NCBI GenBank assembly: GCA_027605045.1
Contig: JAQFWX010000001.1
Location: forward strand, 1-64,000
Reading direction: 5' to 3'
DNA: 64,000 nt
Source of the DNA: Phallus indusiatus
Taxonomy: Eukaryota; Basidiomycota; Agaricomycetes; Phallales; Phallaceae
How positions within the stretch are numbered: position 1 is the stretch's first letter; each line of letters opens with the position of its first letter. Shown here one piece after another: positions 12,813-24,417 of the stretch. The position numbers were made by a program, and so were the translations under genes. Below the pieces are notes generated by a model. It was given only the letters and a program-made list of their open reading frames with translations, ran no database searches and had not been told where the DNA came from.

Positions 12813-13103
12813 ATGCAAGCTTCGTATACTCTGATTGGGGCCCTTGCATCCCATCGTCCTGGAATTTTAATCTGGCGTCTTATCTTCTATCGTGCTGCCC
12901 TGTTTCACAATTATGTCCTTTTCCTAGATGCCCCTTTCGATGTCTTCACTGAACCCCCTCCACACCAACCCACTGCTCCCTTACCCGAATATGAAGAACC
13001 TGAAGAGCTTATACCTAATGCTCCGCAATTTCGCCGAAATCGAAATCGTATGCGTCCTATGATAGTCAATCCAATACCTAGACAGCGCAGGAGATTAGAA
13101 TAA
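12813..13103 (+). CDS. Orphan ORF, 96 codons, unknown
   Basis: An ATG-initiated ORF with a hydrophobic first half, a central proline/acidic stretch and an arginine-rich tail ending R-Q-R-R-R-L-E. No recognised domain and no nearby partner. The codons read like coding sequence compared with the minisatellite beside it, but no splice or homology support is visible. It could be an exon of a longer gene or a relic of a mobile element. Confidence 0.3.
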   Translation: MQASYTLIGALASHRPGILIWRLIFYRAALFHNYVLFLDAPFDVFTEPPPHQPTAPLPEYEEPEELIPNAPQFRRNRNRMRPMIVNPIPRQRRRLE

Positions 13104-14028
13104 GAAGGGAAGAATAGTACTCATCGATCAAGATCGCGATCTCTTCTTTTGACAGAAGCCAAGGGTACTTTAAGAACTCGATGGATCCATCGACGGATAC
13201 CTGATCAGTAGGAAAAATAAGAGGATGGTGGTATGGTTCAAGAAAGAGGCAGCGTGGGAAGTGCCAGGTGTTGATTATGGCAAGGCTGTGTTATGAGTCA
13301 ATTCCTTCTTTTCCTGTTGATCCCTCTTTTGTGTTTCTTTTGTTCTTTGTTCTTGATTTTCCCGTCATCGTTTCACCTGTCGATATGAAATCTCTTCTTT
13401 TGTTGTAATTGTATCTCCCTTCTTTCTCTCGCGATTCTCCTATCCTCTCATTTCTCTTTTTGGTCTTATTATTTCTTTTGTTTGTTATTCCGGTGAACGA
13501 TGAGTGATCGTCTCACCAAAGCTATGTACTCTGAAAGGTATAAATACTGCATGTAAATACTTGTAACAGCAGCAATTCTACCGGACGAGTTGTCTCACAG
13601 TTCAGATCAGTTTAAGTCAAGTTCAGTTCAAGTTCAAGTCAAGTTTCGTCTCTAGTCTATTTCTACGCTCACATCTTTATCTTTGGATTAACTCTGAGTG
13701 AGGTCTCGGAGTATAAACTAGCGATTTTATTTTCAGTTTATCGCATCACTAACTCGCTTAAGGATAACAGTCATCATTGATTGCAGGTCCTCAATTCTAG
13801 TCGCATTTCAAGTTTATTGCCGACTCTCGGTTCACTATCTCACTTGCACACTGGTATACGATCCTTCTTATCGTTGCAGTTGGTGTTAGTGTTTGTTTGT
13901 GTTGGTTCAATATCAGCGCATACATCCCCATTTTCCCCTCACCCATTCACTCACCCTCTCTCTATCCGAAACCAGCACCAGGACCCGCTCCACGGTAGAC
14001 TAACGACCTCATAAATAAATATCTTCGT

Positions 14029-14717
14029 AGTTATTCCGATCACTTATAGCCGGCATACACAAGCTATATACATCGGATCGTTACAACGTTTTCTTCAAAG
14101 ACCCCGATGGGCCTCCTCTTACCTTGGCAGACTGCCATTATCCATTAGCTCTGGAAGGGAACTGGCCTCAAGACTGGCCTCCTGCCTTTCTTTGGGATTT
14201 CATCTACGGTGTCGTTGTTGCAAAGGAGTACGGAGTTATGGAAGTATTGGACACCCTTAATGTAGAAACGAAATACTACCCCGAAGGTGTCAAGACCGCC
14301 ACGGAAAGTGCTCGTGCGAAAATCGCTCAGCGCAAGCTTGAACACGCCAAAAAGGTCGAGGAACAGAATAAAGCAAGAGGAGAGAGAGCGAGTAATCGGG
14401 CTTATATGGATGCATTTGATAATGTATTTTTATTCTGGATGTACCATCGATTCGGGTCGCTTGGGCAGGAAGCACGCATAAGGGAGAAAGCTGAAATGGC
14501 GGAACTAGAGAAAGCCCAACAGAGTGAAAAGGCAAAAGAGGTTAGCAGGTGGCAAGAAAACGTTGTCAAGGCGTGCTATCCTCAGTCTCGTGCACCACAA
14601 AGTCAAGCATCCAGTAGCACCCAATCCTCCCCGTCCTCCTCGTCACTGCTGATACCGAGTTCACCTGATAATTTGTTCTCGGCCTTGAACCCGTCTACCA
14701 GCCCCACAATTAATTAA
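14029..14717 (+). CDS. Hypothetical protein, aromatic-rich N-terminus and charged coiled coil
   Basis: The frame is open from about 14029 to the TAA at 14717 but has no upstream ATG. The first in-frame Met is near 14238, so the 5' end is probably an unseen exon. The product begins with a Trp/Pro-rich block (W-P-Q-D-W-P-P-A-F-L-W-D-F-I-Y), continues through a Lys/Glu/Arg-rich alpha-helical stretch of about 80 residues that looks like a coiled coil, and ends in a Ser/Pro/Gln-rich disordered tail. I do not recognise the family. Upstream (13500-14030) is a TATAAATA-containing stretch that may be its promoter. Such subtelomeric orphans are often element-derived, but no terminal repeats were seen. 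Confidence 0.45.
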
Positions 14718-14939
14718 AGCCCGTAAAGAAACTCATCGATAAGGCCCAGCCCATTAATCGGGTGTTCATTTTCGTCTGAAGACAGTATACTTTCGGCCGA
14801 GGGCGAGGATTTGAGGCGGTGAGGCTTGGAAACGAGTTAGAATATGAATATAGAGTAAATAGTTAACCTTACTGCAATAAATAGTTCTTTTTCAAGTTTT
14901 TATTAATGTTTTTGAAAAGATTCTTGATTACAAGGACTG

Positions 14940-15060
14940 CGGAAATCAATAGGGAGGTTGTGGTGGTATGAGATGAAAAGATGATGCCGGTGTCATGACG
15001 GAGCCACTCACTCTCTTAGCATCACACGTGGTGGTATCAAGCAAAGAGGGTTTATTCGGC
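14940..15060. repeat. Outlying copy of subtelomeric sequence (similar to 6650-6780)
   Basis: This block shares with 6650-6780 an ordered set of short matches: GGTGCCG-like, GAGTCACTC/GAGCCACTCAC, TC(A/G)CAC and GGTTTATT. The outer subtelomeric family therefore extends beyond the minisatellite to about 15 kb. Confidence 0.4.
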
Positions 15061-15499
15061 GTCGAGATTACTATTATAGCTTGTCCAGTACACAGAAATC
15101 AGACGAAAACGACAACAATGTGTAAATCATAAACGATAAAACCAAGCAAAAAAAATAACCTGAGGAGGTCAGTGCCGGCGCCGGGCGAGGTGGATGTATC
15201 TAAGGTAAGAGTGAGTTAACATGGTGAACATAAGGGAACGACAACGCACCTTATTTAGCTCATTTAGGATAGAGACATTAACTTCCGGCAGGAGCTTGTC
15301 GCCCACGATTCCATCCCCCTGGTTGAGCCTGAATGGTGGAGAACCGAATTGGCGGTTGCGATGTGATGCAGGCAAGCTTGTAAATTCAACGTTGAGAGAA
15401 AAGGAAAGAGAGAGCAGGAAGCAGACAAACCTGTAGCAGCATGGGATGGGCCGGGACCAGGCTATGGCCACGTGTATTGGCGGCTATATCAGAATCTGA

Positions 15500-15855
15500 C
15501 GGCCAACTTAGTACATTCGCTTCATAAGTTAATCGTGTAGCTCTCGAAGTAGGAACGGAAGGTATTCTTGGCGGGCAAGCTGTTGTTGCGGACGTCCAAG
15601 GCACATGGGCCGATTCAATACACAATGTCAATGTACGGCTTGTGTTCTTTGTATCCATCCAATGGACCGCTAATATTTATGCAGAATATTATGGCCACAA
15701 ACTTCACCAACCAAGTGCGCTCTATCGTTGAAGTTACCAAGGCTGTGGCGCATGACTTGACGAAGACGGTGAACGTCGGTGTGCAGGGAGAGATGCTCGA
15801 CCTTGAAATGACGGTCAATTCTATGGTCAGGCAGTTAGCAACCCTTGCTCGGGAA
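15500..15855 (+). pseudogene. Fragment of group III (Nik1/Os-1-type) hybrid histidine kinase HAMP repeats
   Basis: Reading + with one intron (15633-15684, GTACGG...GCAG) gives [11 protein letters not shown] then D-V-Q-G-T-W, then [12 protein letters not shown] and V-Q-G-E-M-L-D-L then [11 protein letters not shown]. This is the poly-HAMP linker repeat of fungal group III hybrid histidine kinases, the osmosensing and fungicide-responsive Nik1 class. Only about one and a half HAMP units are present. An in-frame TAA at 15525-15527 sits where the family has Glu (A-S-E-V), one residue is missing in the A-x-G-D-L-T-K motif, and the sequence ends at a GTAAGT donor followed by an AGG microsatellite. 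It is therefore a displaced, dead fragment, not a functional kinase. Confidence 0.8.
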
Positions 15856-15910
15856 GTAAGTAATCCCGACAATGTAACATAAAGCAAACCCTGATGTACA
15901 CATGTCTAGT

Positions 15911-15955
15911 AGGAGGAGGAGGAGGAGGAGGAGGAGGAGGAGGAGGAGGAGGAGA
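15911..15955 (+). repeat. (AGG)15 microsatellite
   Basis: An uninterrupted run of AGG triplets about 45 bases long lies about 55 bases after the end of the HAMP-kinase fragment. No coding frame is supported through it. Confidence 0.95.
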
Positions 15956-16439
15956 AGGGTGTTTGAAAGAAATGGAGGAAGAGAGTCAAAGATTGAACAT
16001 TTTATTGTTTTGTTGATTTGGGTAAACTGGGGGTGTCAAATGAGCTGGAAGTGAGTAGTCTAGGAAGATAGGATTTTGAATGTCCGCTTTTAGCTGAGCA
16101 ACCTAAATTACCAAAAAGGGAAGATTTTGGTGCGCAACAACGGGTTATTTATGGAGCTATAATGAAGATAAGAACAGAGTGAGAATGTTGACGAATCCGA
16201 AATATTATCGTATTCAGGAAATTAGCAAGGAACAAAAAGTTAAACGGGCAGGACCGATTATGACGAGTCAAAAAGAAATCATGTTACGGATTCGTACAGA
16301 AAAAGAAGGGGTTTCTATGGAAGAAATACAATGGAAAGAAGTTACTAAAAAACAAAAAGACAGGAGAAGTGGAAAGGTCAAAAATGCTCGCAAGCCTCTA
16401 CAGCCGAAAAAATAAAATTTCATGTACTAAATATAAAAA

Positions 16440-18560
16440 AATACATGTCATTCAGCTTTATGCTTTTGACCCCTCTTTAGACTTGGTTTTACTGCCACTT
16501 CTGTGTCTGGCCCTTCCTTCTAAGTGATATGACTCCAAAAGTTCCAATTTCCTTGTGGCCATAGAAACAGCCACAGATTATCCTTTCCTCTTATAGCATC
16601 ATCAGGTTTGAGTGCTTCAGCCTGTCTAGGACGCATGAGCTTGGCCCTATGGTTACAACCATTACACTTGACTGTATATACTAGTTCCTGTTGTACCCAT
16701 TTATCGTTAAAACCTACAAGCTTTAACATAGCAATTACTCTTGAATTCATGGATCGTCTGTTTATATCGAAAATCCTTTAGAACCCCTGGTATCTACATT
16801 AGGTATTGTATGTAGAGTAATCTACATATACATTGAAAAAGAGACTCACCTTCTGACCAGTACCATACAACACACCCAGCATAATCGTTTTATAACTCCC
16901 CTGTTTCTCAATCTTTGTCTCTTGTAGACTGGTATCAGAATCAGGAGGAGGAGGGGGGGCTATCACTTGCCTTTTTTCCTTGAACACACTGATTTGAGGC
17001 TACATGAAAACTAGAGTGCACTGTTAAAATATTTAATGTTTTACAGATACTAATGTTAAATATTTGTATATATATATATTAATTTTATGGCAGAGGTGTT
17101 TATTATCTTCCTCCACTCTAATTAGTCTAATATATCAACTTTCCCCACATCACTGTGTGAAAAATATGAAGTTAACTTACATTTGTTATTACCTTTGTTA
17201 TCTAAACACTTAAAACATATGAAATCTAGTTTCTTCAATAGTATGTAGCATTTACAACATAACCAGTCCCAATCCTTAGTCTTCAGTACCTATAGACCTT
17301 TAAAGGTCTTTAGCATAAATTGGCTATCTGAGTTTAAATCTTTATATTATAATTTATTCTATATCAATAGAGCAAGTTCTATTATTGCATTTGTACAACT
17401 AATGAAATTCAAAACTTTGTTACTAAATTATAACTTTATGTCCAACCAATAGATCTACTGCTTACCAATTGTACTTTAGTCAGTAGACAGGAGATTGATA
17501 AGTCTAGTCCAAACTCAACTAATGGCCTAAAAAAAGAAGACAATTTTATTATTCTATTTTTCAGTAGAAAAAAAATATGCCTACAGCAAAATAATAAAGA
17601 AATAATACTAATAATGAGGGTTACTTACAGCCTTTAAAACCCTCATACTTGGTCTTAGTGGATTTCTAAACTAACATACACTGTTAATGATAATCTTTAG
17701 CATCAAGATGTCATATGATAGTGTGTGTTGATTAGTAGGAAGAGTTCATTCATTGTACAGATTCATTGACTGAATTAAAATAACAGATGTCCTGTCAAAT
17801 GACTTGTAGTGTGTCATACCATTTGAGGATCAATATAATTTAAAAACCATAATTTCTGCTGTAGAGGTGATGGTATTGGAGTCAAAATCTACTATAGATG
17901 CACAAAGTTCTCTGCCCAACCTATATTATACAACCTGTACAAAGCATTAAGAATTATCTTACCACCTAAACCCAGTGTACATACTACTTCTTTTCCTGTT
18001 CCATTGCCATTTGAACAATTAGATGAAACCTCTGCTGTTCATCCATGGCTCTTGTATTTCCTTCCATCAGCCTGACCAAAGATAACCAAAACAATAATAC
18101 AACTGCTACAGTCTCATCAGGCAAAGGTGCAGGAAAAACCATTCCAATATGGCAATTCCTTTGCAAAACAGAGTGATGATGTGATAAGCAACCAGTCAGA
18201 ATTTGGCTTGATGATGAAACACTACATGAGTCTGACAAAGAGATGCAGCCTAAACAAGTTTTACCAAGAATTGTTGACTGTGACAATCAGTTTGAAAGAC
18301 TATTTGACATCTAAGTATGTCTAGCCATATGATATTTGACATGATTATTTATCAAACAATGTTTTTAATTACAGGCACAAACACCTCTGGGATATATTAA
18401 GCCTTTCACACAGCTTTGCCCCGCTTTCTAATCTTAACCAAGCACTCAACAGGTTTTGTATATAAATCCTTCCACACCTCTCAGTTCCCCATCTCTCAAT
18501 GTAATATCATATCACTGGACGAGTGTGACAACTAAGATTTGCATTTGAAAATATGCAAGG
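16440..18560. other. AT-rich island, possible decayed element
   Basis: About 2.1 kb clearly richer in A/T than either side, with short (TA)n near 17065-17079. It holds only short minus-strand exon-like pieces. One at 16799-16987 is proline-rich and ends at a GTGAGT donor, followed by an acceptor near 16763 and a 75-residue tail at 16520-16750 with a C-x2-C pair (C-N-G-C) and several Trp. Another lies around 17975-18085. No transposase, terminal repeat or conserved domain was recognised. It could be an inserted element or a decayed gene. Confidence 0.4.
16520..16987 (-). CDS. Possible two-exon hypothetical gene in AT-rich island
   Basis: On the minus strand a proline-rich exon ends G-T-G-Q-K at a GTGAGT donor (near 16850) and can be joined to an acceptor AAACAG near 16763, followed by a frame running to a TGA at 16520. 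The second exon has a C-N-G-C pair, a basic M-R-P-R-Q-A block and a Trp-rich end. The start is not identifiable and the family is not recognised. It may be a relic of the AT-rich island rather than a live gene. Confidence 0.25.
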
Positions 18561-18611
18561 CTAAAAGCATTTCAAACCACGCCCTTGCAGTAACAAAAAC
18601 ACTTACTTTTT

Positions 18612-19560
18612 ACCAATGCAAGCTCTCGGTCCCATTCCGAAGGTCAACAGGTGCTTCTTGAGTTCGCCTTGTCCTCCCTCCTTTCGCCGTGCTTCACCAT
18701 CTAGCCATCGTCGGCATCCTCGCACTCATCATCCATGGGAAGAACAGAATCATCAGACCGACGAACAGCCTCGCCCAGTTCGTCTCTCAGTCTTTGCATC
18801 GAGGTAATCAAGGTATCTAATACATTATTGCAGCTGTACTATTCGCAGTTGTGTCCGATCCAGCGGTGTAGAAGCAGAGACAAGTTAGTTACCTTGCCTT
18901 ACAAGAGTCAAGGTAGAACTTACAGCTTTGCACGTTTTCGCCCGCCCTTCCAACAGTTTCGGCTCCTACAGATAAACCGGTTCGATTATGTTCATTCGTA
19001 GGTTGGTTATCGTCATCGCCGAGGCAAAAGCCGTCAAGTCCTTGAATCATCTTCCGAAGGCTCTTGCGAATCCATCTTTCGAGCTGTTTGACACTGGCGT
19101 GGCTGAAGGGATGGGCGAGCACTCTACGTTTCTGAGCATGTCCGCTACGGTCTTGTGTATTAAATAAGCTCGGTATGTTTCCGACGTAGAAAGATTTGTA
19201 GAAAGAAGATTTAAGGAGAGAAAGAGAGCCTTGGGGCGTATATCGTGGACGGGGCAGAGGGATCAGCGCACGACACGTGGTTGGGGGCAATTCGTACGAA
19301 TGGGCCGTATATCTATAGTAATGGCGGTGAGCTTTCCACCTTCTACAATCAACCGCAATATAGAACACTAACCTTGTGGAGCCTATCGACGTGCAAATAT
19401 CTCTTCCCCGTTCTGGTGTAGTACCCCTATAGCAACGAGGTATATTTGGCGAGCCACGGGCCAGGAATATCGCTCAGTGGATCAGGGCTAGTGAAGCGAT
19501 GAACCGCAAGCAGAGCAATGACAGTATTGGCGATGAAGCAGGGGTTGAGGCTGGTGACGT
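18612..19560 (-). pseudogene. Cytochrome P450 pseudogene
   Basis: Minus-strand pieces occur in the correct P450 order. First is a hydrophobic anchor, then the hinge D-I-P-G-P-W-L-A-K-Y-T (near 19460). Next comes Y-G-P-F-V-R-I-A-P-N-H-V-S, then S-S-F-Y-K-S-F and L-F-N-T-Q-D-R-S-G-H-A-Q-K-R-R (helix C region). A short R-L-R-D-E-L-G-E-A-V piece follows, and finally the heme loop F-G-M-G-P-R-A-C-I-G at 18612-18641 with its Cys. It is dead: TAG at 19427-19429 interrupts the N-terminal part, a frameshift lies near 19231, and the I-helix, ExxR/K-helix and everything after the heme loop are missing. The sequence stops at a GTAAGT donor. The intact protein would be about 500 residues. The hinge and C-helix wording fit fungal microsomal P450s, but no CYP number can be given. 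Confidence 0.85.
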
Positions 19561-19905
19561 CTGCCAGCTACTGATTGTGACTGAGCTTGTTGCCAAAGTC
19601 GTCGACAAGCTGAGATGTAAAGGAAGTGTTGTTGATGCTAAAGCTGTACATGACAATGGAATATTCCGATAGTCCTTTGGCATCGTCTTTGTGATTTTGT
19701 ATATATACGCCGGTACAGAGTTCATTCTGAAGAGCAGGATACGGATTGGATCTCAGGAGACGGAAGGATCTTGGAAAAACGTCGTTGATGTCAATCGTGA
19801 GAAACTGTTGATACTCGCTGATATAGAGTTAGTTCTATTAGCAAATATATATATGCCCCAACAAGGTATACTACTCTAGAAACATTGGTAGCTAATACAT
19901 TATCT

Positions 19906-21973
19906 TCAATTGATCTCAGCGTATGTAAACTCTGTAGGGGCAATACCAACCTGTCGCTTTGACAGATCATAAGTCGTATAGAAGCGTTCTCTTCAAAGGA
20001 AAAGCAATTTACAAAAAGCACCATTGAACCCAAGAAAAAACATACTTACAAGAAGGTATAACCGTTCACAAATTGAACATCCGGAGCTTCGTCGATGGCT
20101 ACACCGAGACTGGAGACAATAAGGTATATTTTATCATTACTACCGCCGATAGCAGTATTGAGAGATCTGGGCCATATTTGAGCATTAGGCGTGAACTCAA
20201 ACGTTGTCTGTTAAGGTGGTACCATTAGTCGCTATGAAAAAAAGGCAAGGCGAAGATATGCACATTACTGATAGTAAAGTAAAGACTCTTCATATTTGGG
20301 AACTGACTTTTCGAAATTTGCAGTAAACCGACTGTAGGGTCTAAAGATGCATTAGTTGAAGCTATATAGCTGTCGAAAGCATCGTCGTTCAAAAGCAACA
20401 ACGTGGTTCCAGTATCTAAGTAGCTTTAGTGGTGTCACTAGCCACGGAATTCAAAACAAGACCTACCACAGAATCCAGTGCCATTGGTTACGATTTGTCT
20501 TGATTGACCGTATCTAGACATGAAGTAGCACAAATTACACAGTTTCAAGGCCAACAGAGAGGGGCTCGCCATGACATACGTTATCGACTGCCGCAAACCC
20601 CAAAAACGAGACGCAAGACCTTCAGTGGGTATCGGTGTATACGTGATGTTTGCTGTGAGTTGCGTAGGATCAATACCTCCAAATGTGAGCTCGCCGTTAG
20701 AGTCAGAAGTTGAATTTGTCGGAGCAAAGTACACCGAGAAGCTATTGCGAGGAATGGATCCTAGATGTCAACACCGATAAGATTTGTATAATGATTGTTG
20801 CGCAATGAGATATATACTTTGGGTATAAAGTTTCTAACAAAGAAGGGTCATCATTCAATAAAAGGCTCGAATATAAACGACATACTTGCACTATGGTAGC
20901 CACCGATTTTGTGGTGTCGGGAGATAGGGTACCAATAGTCAATCCGACAGGACCTGTGGGACATGTTCAGCACGAAAGGTAACGTATTTTAATCAACGAG
21001 AAGAAGAACATCACCCATTCCGAGTATACCATCTATGCCACCTGGTTGAGAAATACCGGTAAGATTCGTGGCGCGGCATAATAACTGACGACTTACTAAA
21101 GCCATCGTATTGCGCGGCAACACCAATACTTTGATTATGAATGAGAAGATTTGCACCTAACGCAACTTGATCCAGATCTAAACGGTATGATGAAAGTGTG
21201 AAGATATCCAATAAGAACATGCAAACATTCAATGCCGCTCTGAACACATTTAGTAAGATAGCGAACCCAATGGCGGTGTACTGTGACGCACGAAATCTCC
21301 AGATCCATATGAAACTGACTAAATATAAATGAGAAATGACACTTGAGCCCAAGATATGAGACGAGAACATACAACATTATTCTTTGTTTTGTGCGACGTC
21401 GATGTCGGGGCGTAAGCTTGGTTGGCCCCTACCCAGGTATTGGAAGATCCACTGTTAAGTAGATTGAGTGCGTTCGTGCGGATAATAGGGGAGAAAAAGG
21501 GGGAGACGTAACGTATCTACCAAGAGATTGTATTGAGCAGGAGGATTCCCAATACCAACGGCGACGGTGTATTGAACCTTTGTCTGGTTTGAGACAATGT
21601 ACGAACGACGATGATGCAACTATCAACCTACCGCATTATTAGTCGCTGATACACTCAAAGGATCCCCCCGTCGCGTCAAAGTTGAAATAGACTGTTGTGA
21701 TGATGATCGCATCGCGTTTTGAAGGAGGGCGCGGACACGCGTACGGTCATTCTACAGAGTGCACAGCGTGAGACTCGACTCGCATTCAGTAGAACAGAGA
21801 AAAACCCAAACCTCGAGCAATGTTTTAGCATAGTTTTCGTTCAGCCTGACGGAGAGAGGAAGCTTTATAAGGTTTTCATTGATTTTCACGGTACGCGGTT
21901 GATCGTGAGCTTGAACTGTTAGAATAAAAGTGACCAGAATCTGGATAAAGACGACAAGAAAACGGCAGCTCAT
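19906..21973 (-). CDS. Secreted aspartic protease (A1, polyporopepsin-like)
   Basis: A secreted pepsin-fold endoprotease. The first exon gives a signal peptide (M-S-C-R-F-L-V-V-F-I-Q...L-T-V-Q-A) and a propeptide. The mature part begins near V-Q-Y-T-V-A-V-G-I-G-N-P-P. The first catalytic motif D-T-G-S-S-N-T-W-V-G is split by an intron. The flap region Y-G-S-G-D-F, then F-S-G-I-D-G-I-L-G-M-G, F-G-G-I-D and W-G-L follow, and then the second catalytic D-T-G-T-T, here in the context G-F-C-D-T-G-T-T rather than the usual G-I-V. The C-terminus is E-R-F-Y-T-T-Y-D...V-G-I-A. Two micro-exons (13 nt at 21227-21239 and 16 nt at 20818-20833) are needed to keep frame and match those of the paralogue at 44377. 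It appears intact, in contrast to the P450 relic just telomere-proximal. Likely role: extracellular protein digestion. Confidence 0.88.
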
Positions 21974-22701
21974 GGGTTGAAGACGGAGAAAGAATCAGAT
22001 GGGTGTAAGAATCTTTTCAGTTTCTTTTTAAAACCGATTGAATGCTCAACAAAGGAAGCTGCACCCATTCAATACGTGACGGAGAAGATTGTTCAAAGTT
22101 TGAGAGAGAGAATGGTAAACGCTTTACGCGAATTGAACAAGTGGCATGTGCATGCATGATTACGTCACCCTTTAGTCGACACCCTCCGCCACGTTATGCG
22201 CTATACATATCTCCTTGAGAAGTTCGCAGTCTAACGTTTGTACAGTCTGTTCATTCTTGTTCGCTACTTACGCTGGGTTAGCAGAACACGCTTGTCTTCT
22301 CGAATCAGATAGCGTAGCTAGCTTTCTAAAGTCGCGCCCGCCCTTTTCGTCTTGCTTCCAGTTCTCGGTTACCACAAACAATTTGCAAGCGTTCTTTATC
22401 GATATCATGACTGTTTGCCTCTGAGCGGAATTCTGCCTTGGCTGGAGAGACGTGTAGTTTTGCCGAATTGTTAGATCAGTCCAAAATTGTCTGGGGCAAT
22501 CTTCCTATCATTCAGTCCACACGAACGCCACGCCACGCCGTATCAACGGAATCAAGATTGTTTATTTATATATTCGAAAAGTACATCCGCGAGGAGAGAG
22601 AAGAAATTGATGAGAAGACTGATGAGGCTTCAGAATCGATCATTACTTGATGGAAAAGGCGAGATGAACGAGTAAACTTCCGAGGTATGGGTATCGTTCG
22701 T
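21974..22701. other. Intergenic between protease start and LPMO end
   Basis: About 730 bp with only short ORFs in several frames and no splice-supported continuation. It must contain the promoter of the minus-strand protease and the 3' end of the LPMO transcript. No clear TATA element or other structure was picked out. Confidence 0.5.
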
Positions 22702-23881
22702 TCAAGACCAGACAGCCTTCAATGAAGATTAGTTGATACGTGAAGAAGGAAAAAACTTGGCTGTGACTTACGGGTCCTGGTTGAGTATAATTCGGTGGGA
22801 CTGGGTAGTAAATGTCAATCAGAATCCCAGGTTCCTAGATGACAGAGCTAGGTTCTTATCGAAGGCAAAAGGAACAAAAATAGAGAACACACATATCCTG
22901 TATATACGCCTGGAATGCTGACAAGAGGGCCTGGAGTTCCACTTCCTCCATTCAAAACGTTGACTTGTCCACAGCTAATATAGAACTGAGCACCGCCATA
23001 GGTTGACGCCACGTGCAGGGCGATAGCTTCCATGCGAACGAGGTATCTGTGTGAGGTAAAATTATGTATCCATGTGAGATTCTTCAGCTTCACGCATATG
23101 AGATTAAAAAAAAAAACTGAGGTGATGACTTACTGTCCGGAAGGAAGAGCGGAAGGAAGGGTAAATGTGACGCCTGGAAGGTTTTGAGCGGGAAATGTGA
23201 TTGAGGTGCCACCATTAGTGACGGCTGTGATTTCATAAACCTATGATTGAAAATAAATTTGATGCTCAAATGAAGAGGCAAACACGATTGTTTTACTTTG
23301 AACCAAACGGCACCGTCGCCAGCCCAGCTTGTAACATTGCTGGGTGCCTTGGCCATGTAAACATTAACAACCTGTAATAACAATAGTCAATATTGTTCCA
23401 GTTGGACCGCGTTTGCCAATTTTTGGAACGTACTCCCGGATGATAAATTGTGCCATCACTCATGATGCCCAATTGCGAGCCGGCCTCGACGTTAATAGTT
23501 TGAGCAACGGGATTGGTCTGGGAATCATAGCATCGAAAGTCTGCGCTGGTAACATCCGTGACCTAGTAATGATGGACTGAGTATCGCTTATGATAAAATC
23601 TTTTTTTTGAAAAAAGAATCTCACTGGAGCTTGAGAATCATAATTGTTGGTCTCACGAACATTGACCCAGGCTGGAGTCGTAACGCCATTGACAACGAGA
23701 GAAGGGAACGTATCTATTTTTTTCATATATAATGATGGAGAGTGGGCAGATCATGAGTAAAAATTGCACCCAGCTTCTTGTTGATAGATGGAAAGATGGA
23801 AGATGGGAACTCACAATGTGCGTTCGCCTGAGATAACAACGAAGTTGCGGACAAAAGCGACGATACAAGTGCCAATTTCAT
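22702..23881 (-). CDS. AA9 lytic polysaccharide monooxygenase
   Basis: A copper enzyme that cleaves cellulose or related beta-glucans oxidatively outside the cell. Eight exons splice in phase to 232 residues. The signal peptide M-K-L-A-L-V-S-S-L-L-S...Q-A-N-A ends immediately before H-Y-T-F-P, so the mature N-terminal His that forms the copper histidine brace is present (its codon region is split by intron 1). The second brace His lies in I-Y-H-P-G-V. The surface Gln/Tyr region reads G-G-A-Q-F-Y-I-S-C, with the usual Q-x-F/Y pattern, and the C-terminus ends in the AA9 signature Y-T-Q-P-G-P-A-V-W-S. There is no CBM1 or linker after the catalytic domain. The last exon is only 15 nt (22702-22716), recovered after a GTAAGT intron. 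Regioselectivity cannot be told from sequence. Confidence 0.95.
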
Positions 23882-24417
23882 GTTTGCGATTTGTTTGAGA
23901 GAGGTGAGATGAGATGAGTGAGGAATTTATACCTCGCCATGGGATTCATTCATTCAGACTTGACGAGGGCCAATGCGTCGATTTACGAGAAACCTCGGTG
24001 CGATTCTGCATGGGACAGGGCTCTAAAAAAGCTTGAAAGAGTTTAAACTCGATTTTTGATTTTGTGGATCCGCCATGAAACTGCCGACATTTTGGCAAAG
24101 ACTAGAGACGAGATGAAAGTGCCAAAAAGAGAGCCATCCGGAATCTGTATGAAAATACAAATACTGTGCACACTAAGATGATCTCAGTTTCTTCTTTTTT
24201 CATGGCGCTTCCGTTCCTGGTAACACTGATGCGAAACGAGCTGTGGCCGGGGTCCATTATAAGATTTCCCACCGAGGCGAATCACTAATAAACCCGCTCG
24301 TCTTTCCCACTTTCTACCGCTCGTTAAAATCCTCCTTCCGCTTCCTCCTTCTCTTCCCCTCCCCCATATCCTCCTCTCATCATCGGTCTGTCGCTCATTT
24401 GTCTCTGATATTTCATC

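Noticed and set aside
18616..19001. Plus-strand ORFs of 63 and 88 codons
   Set aside because: Shadows of the minus-strand P450 relic.
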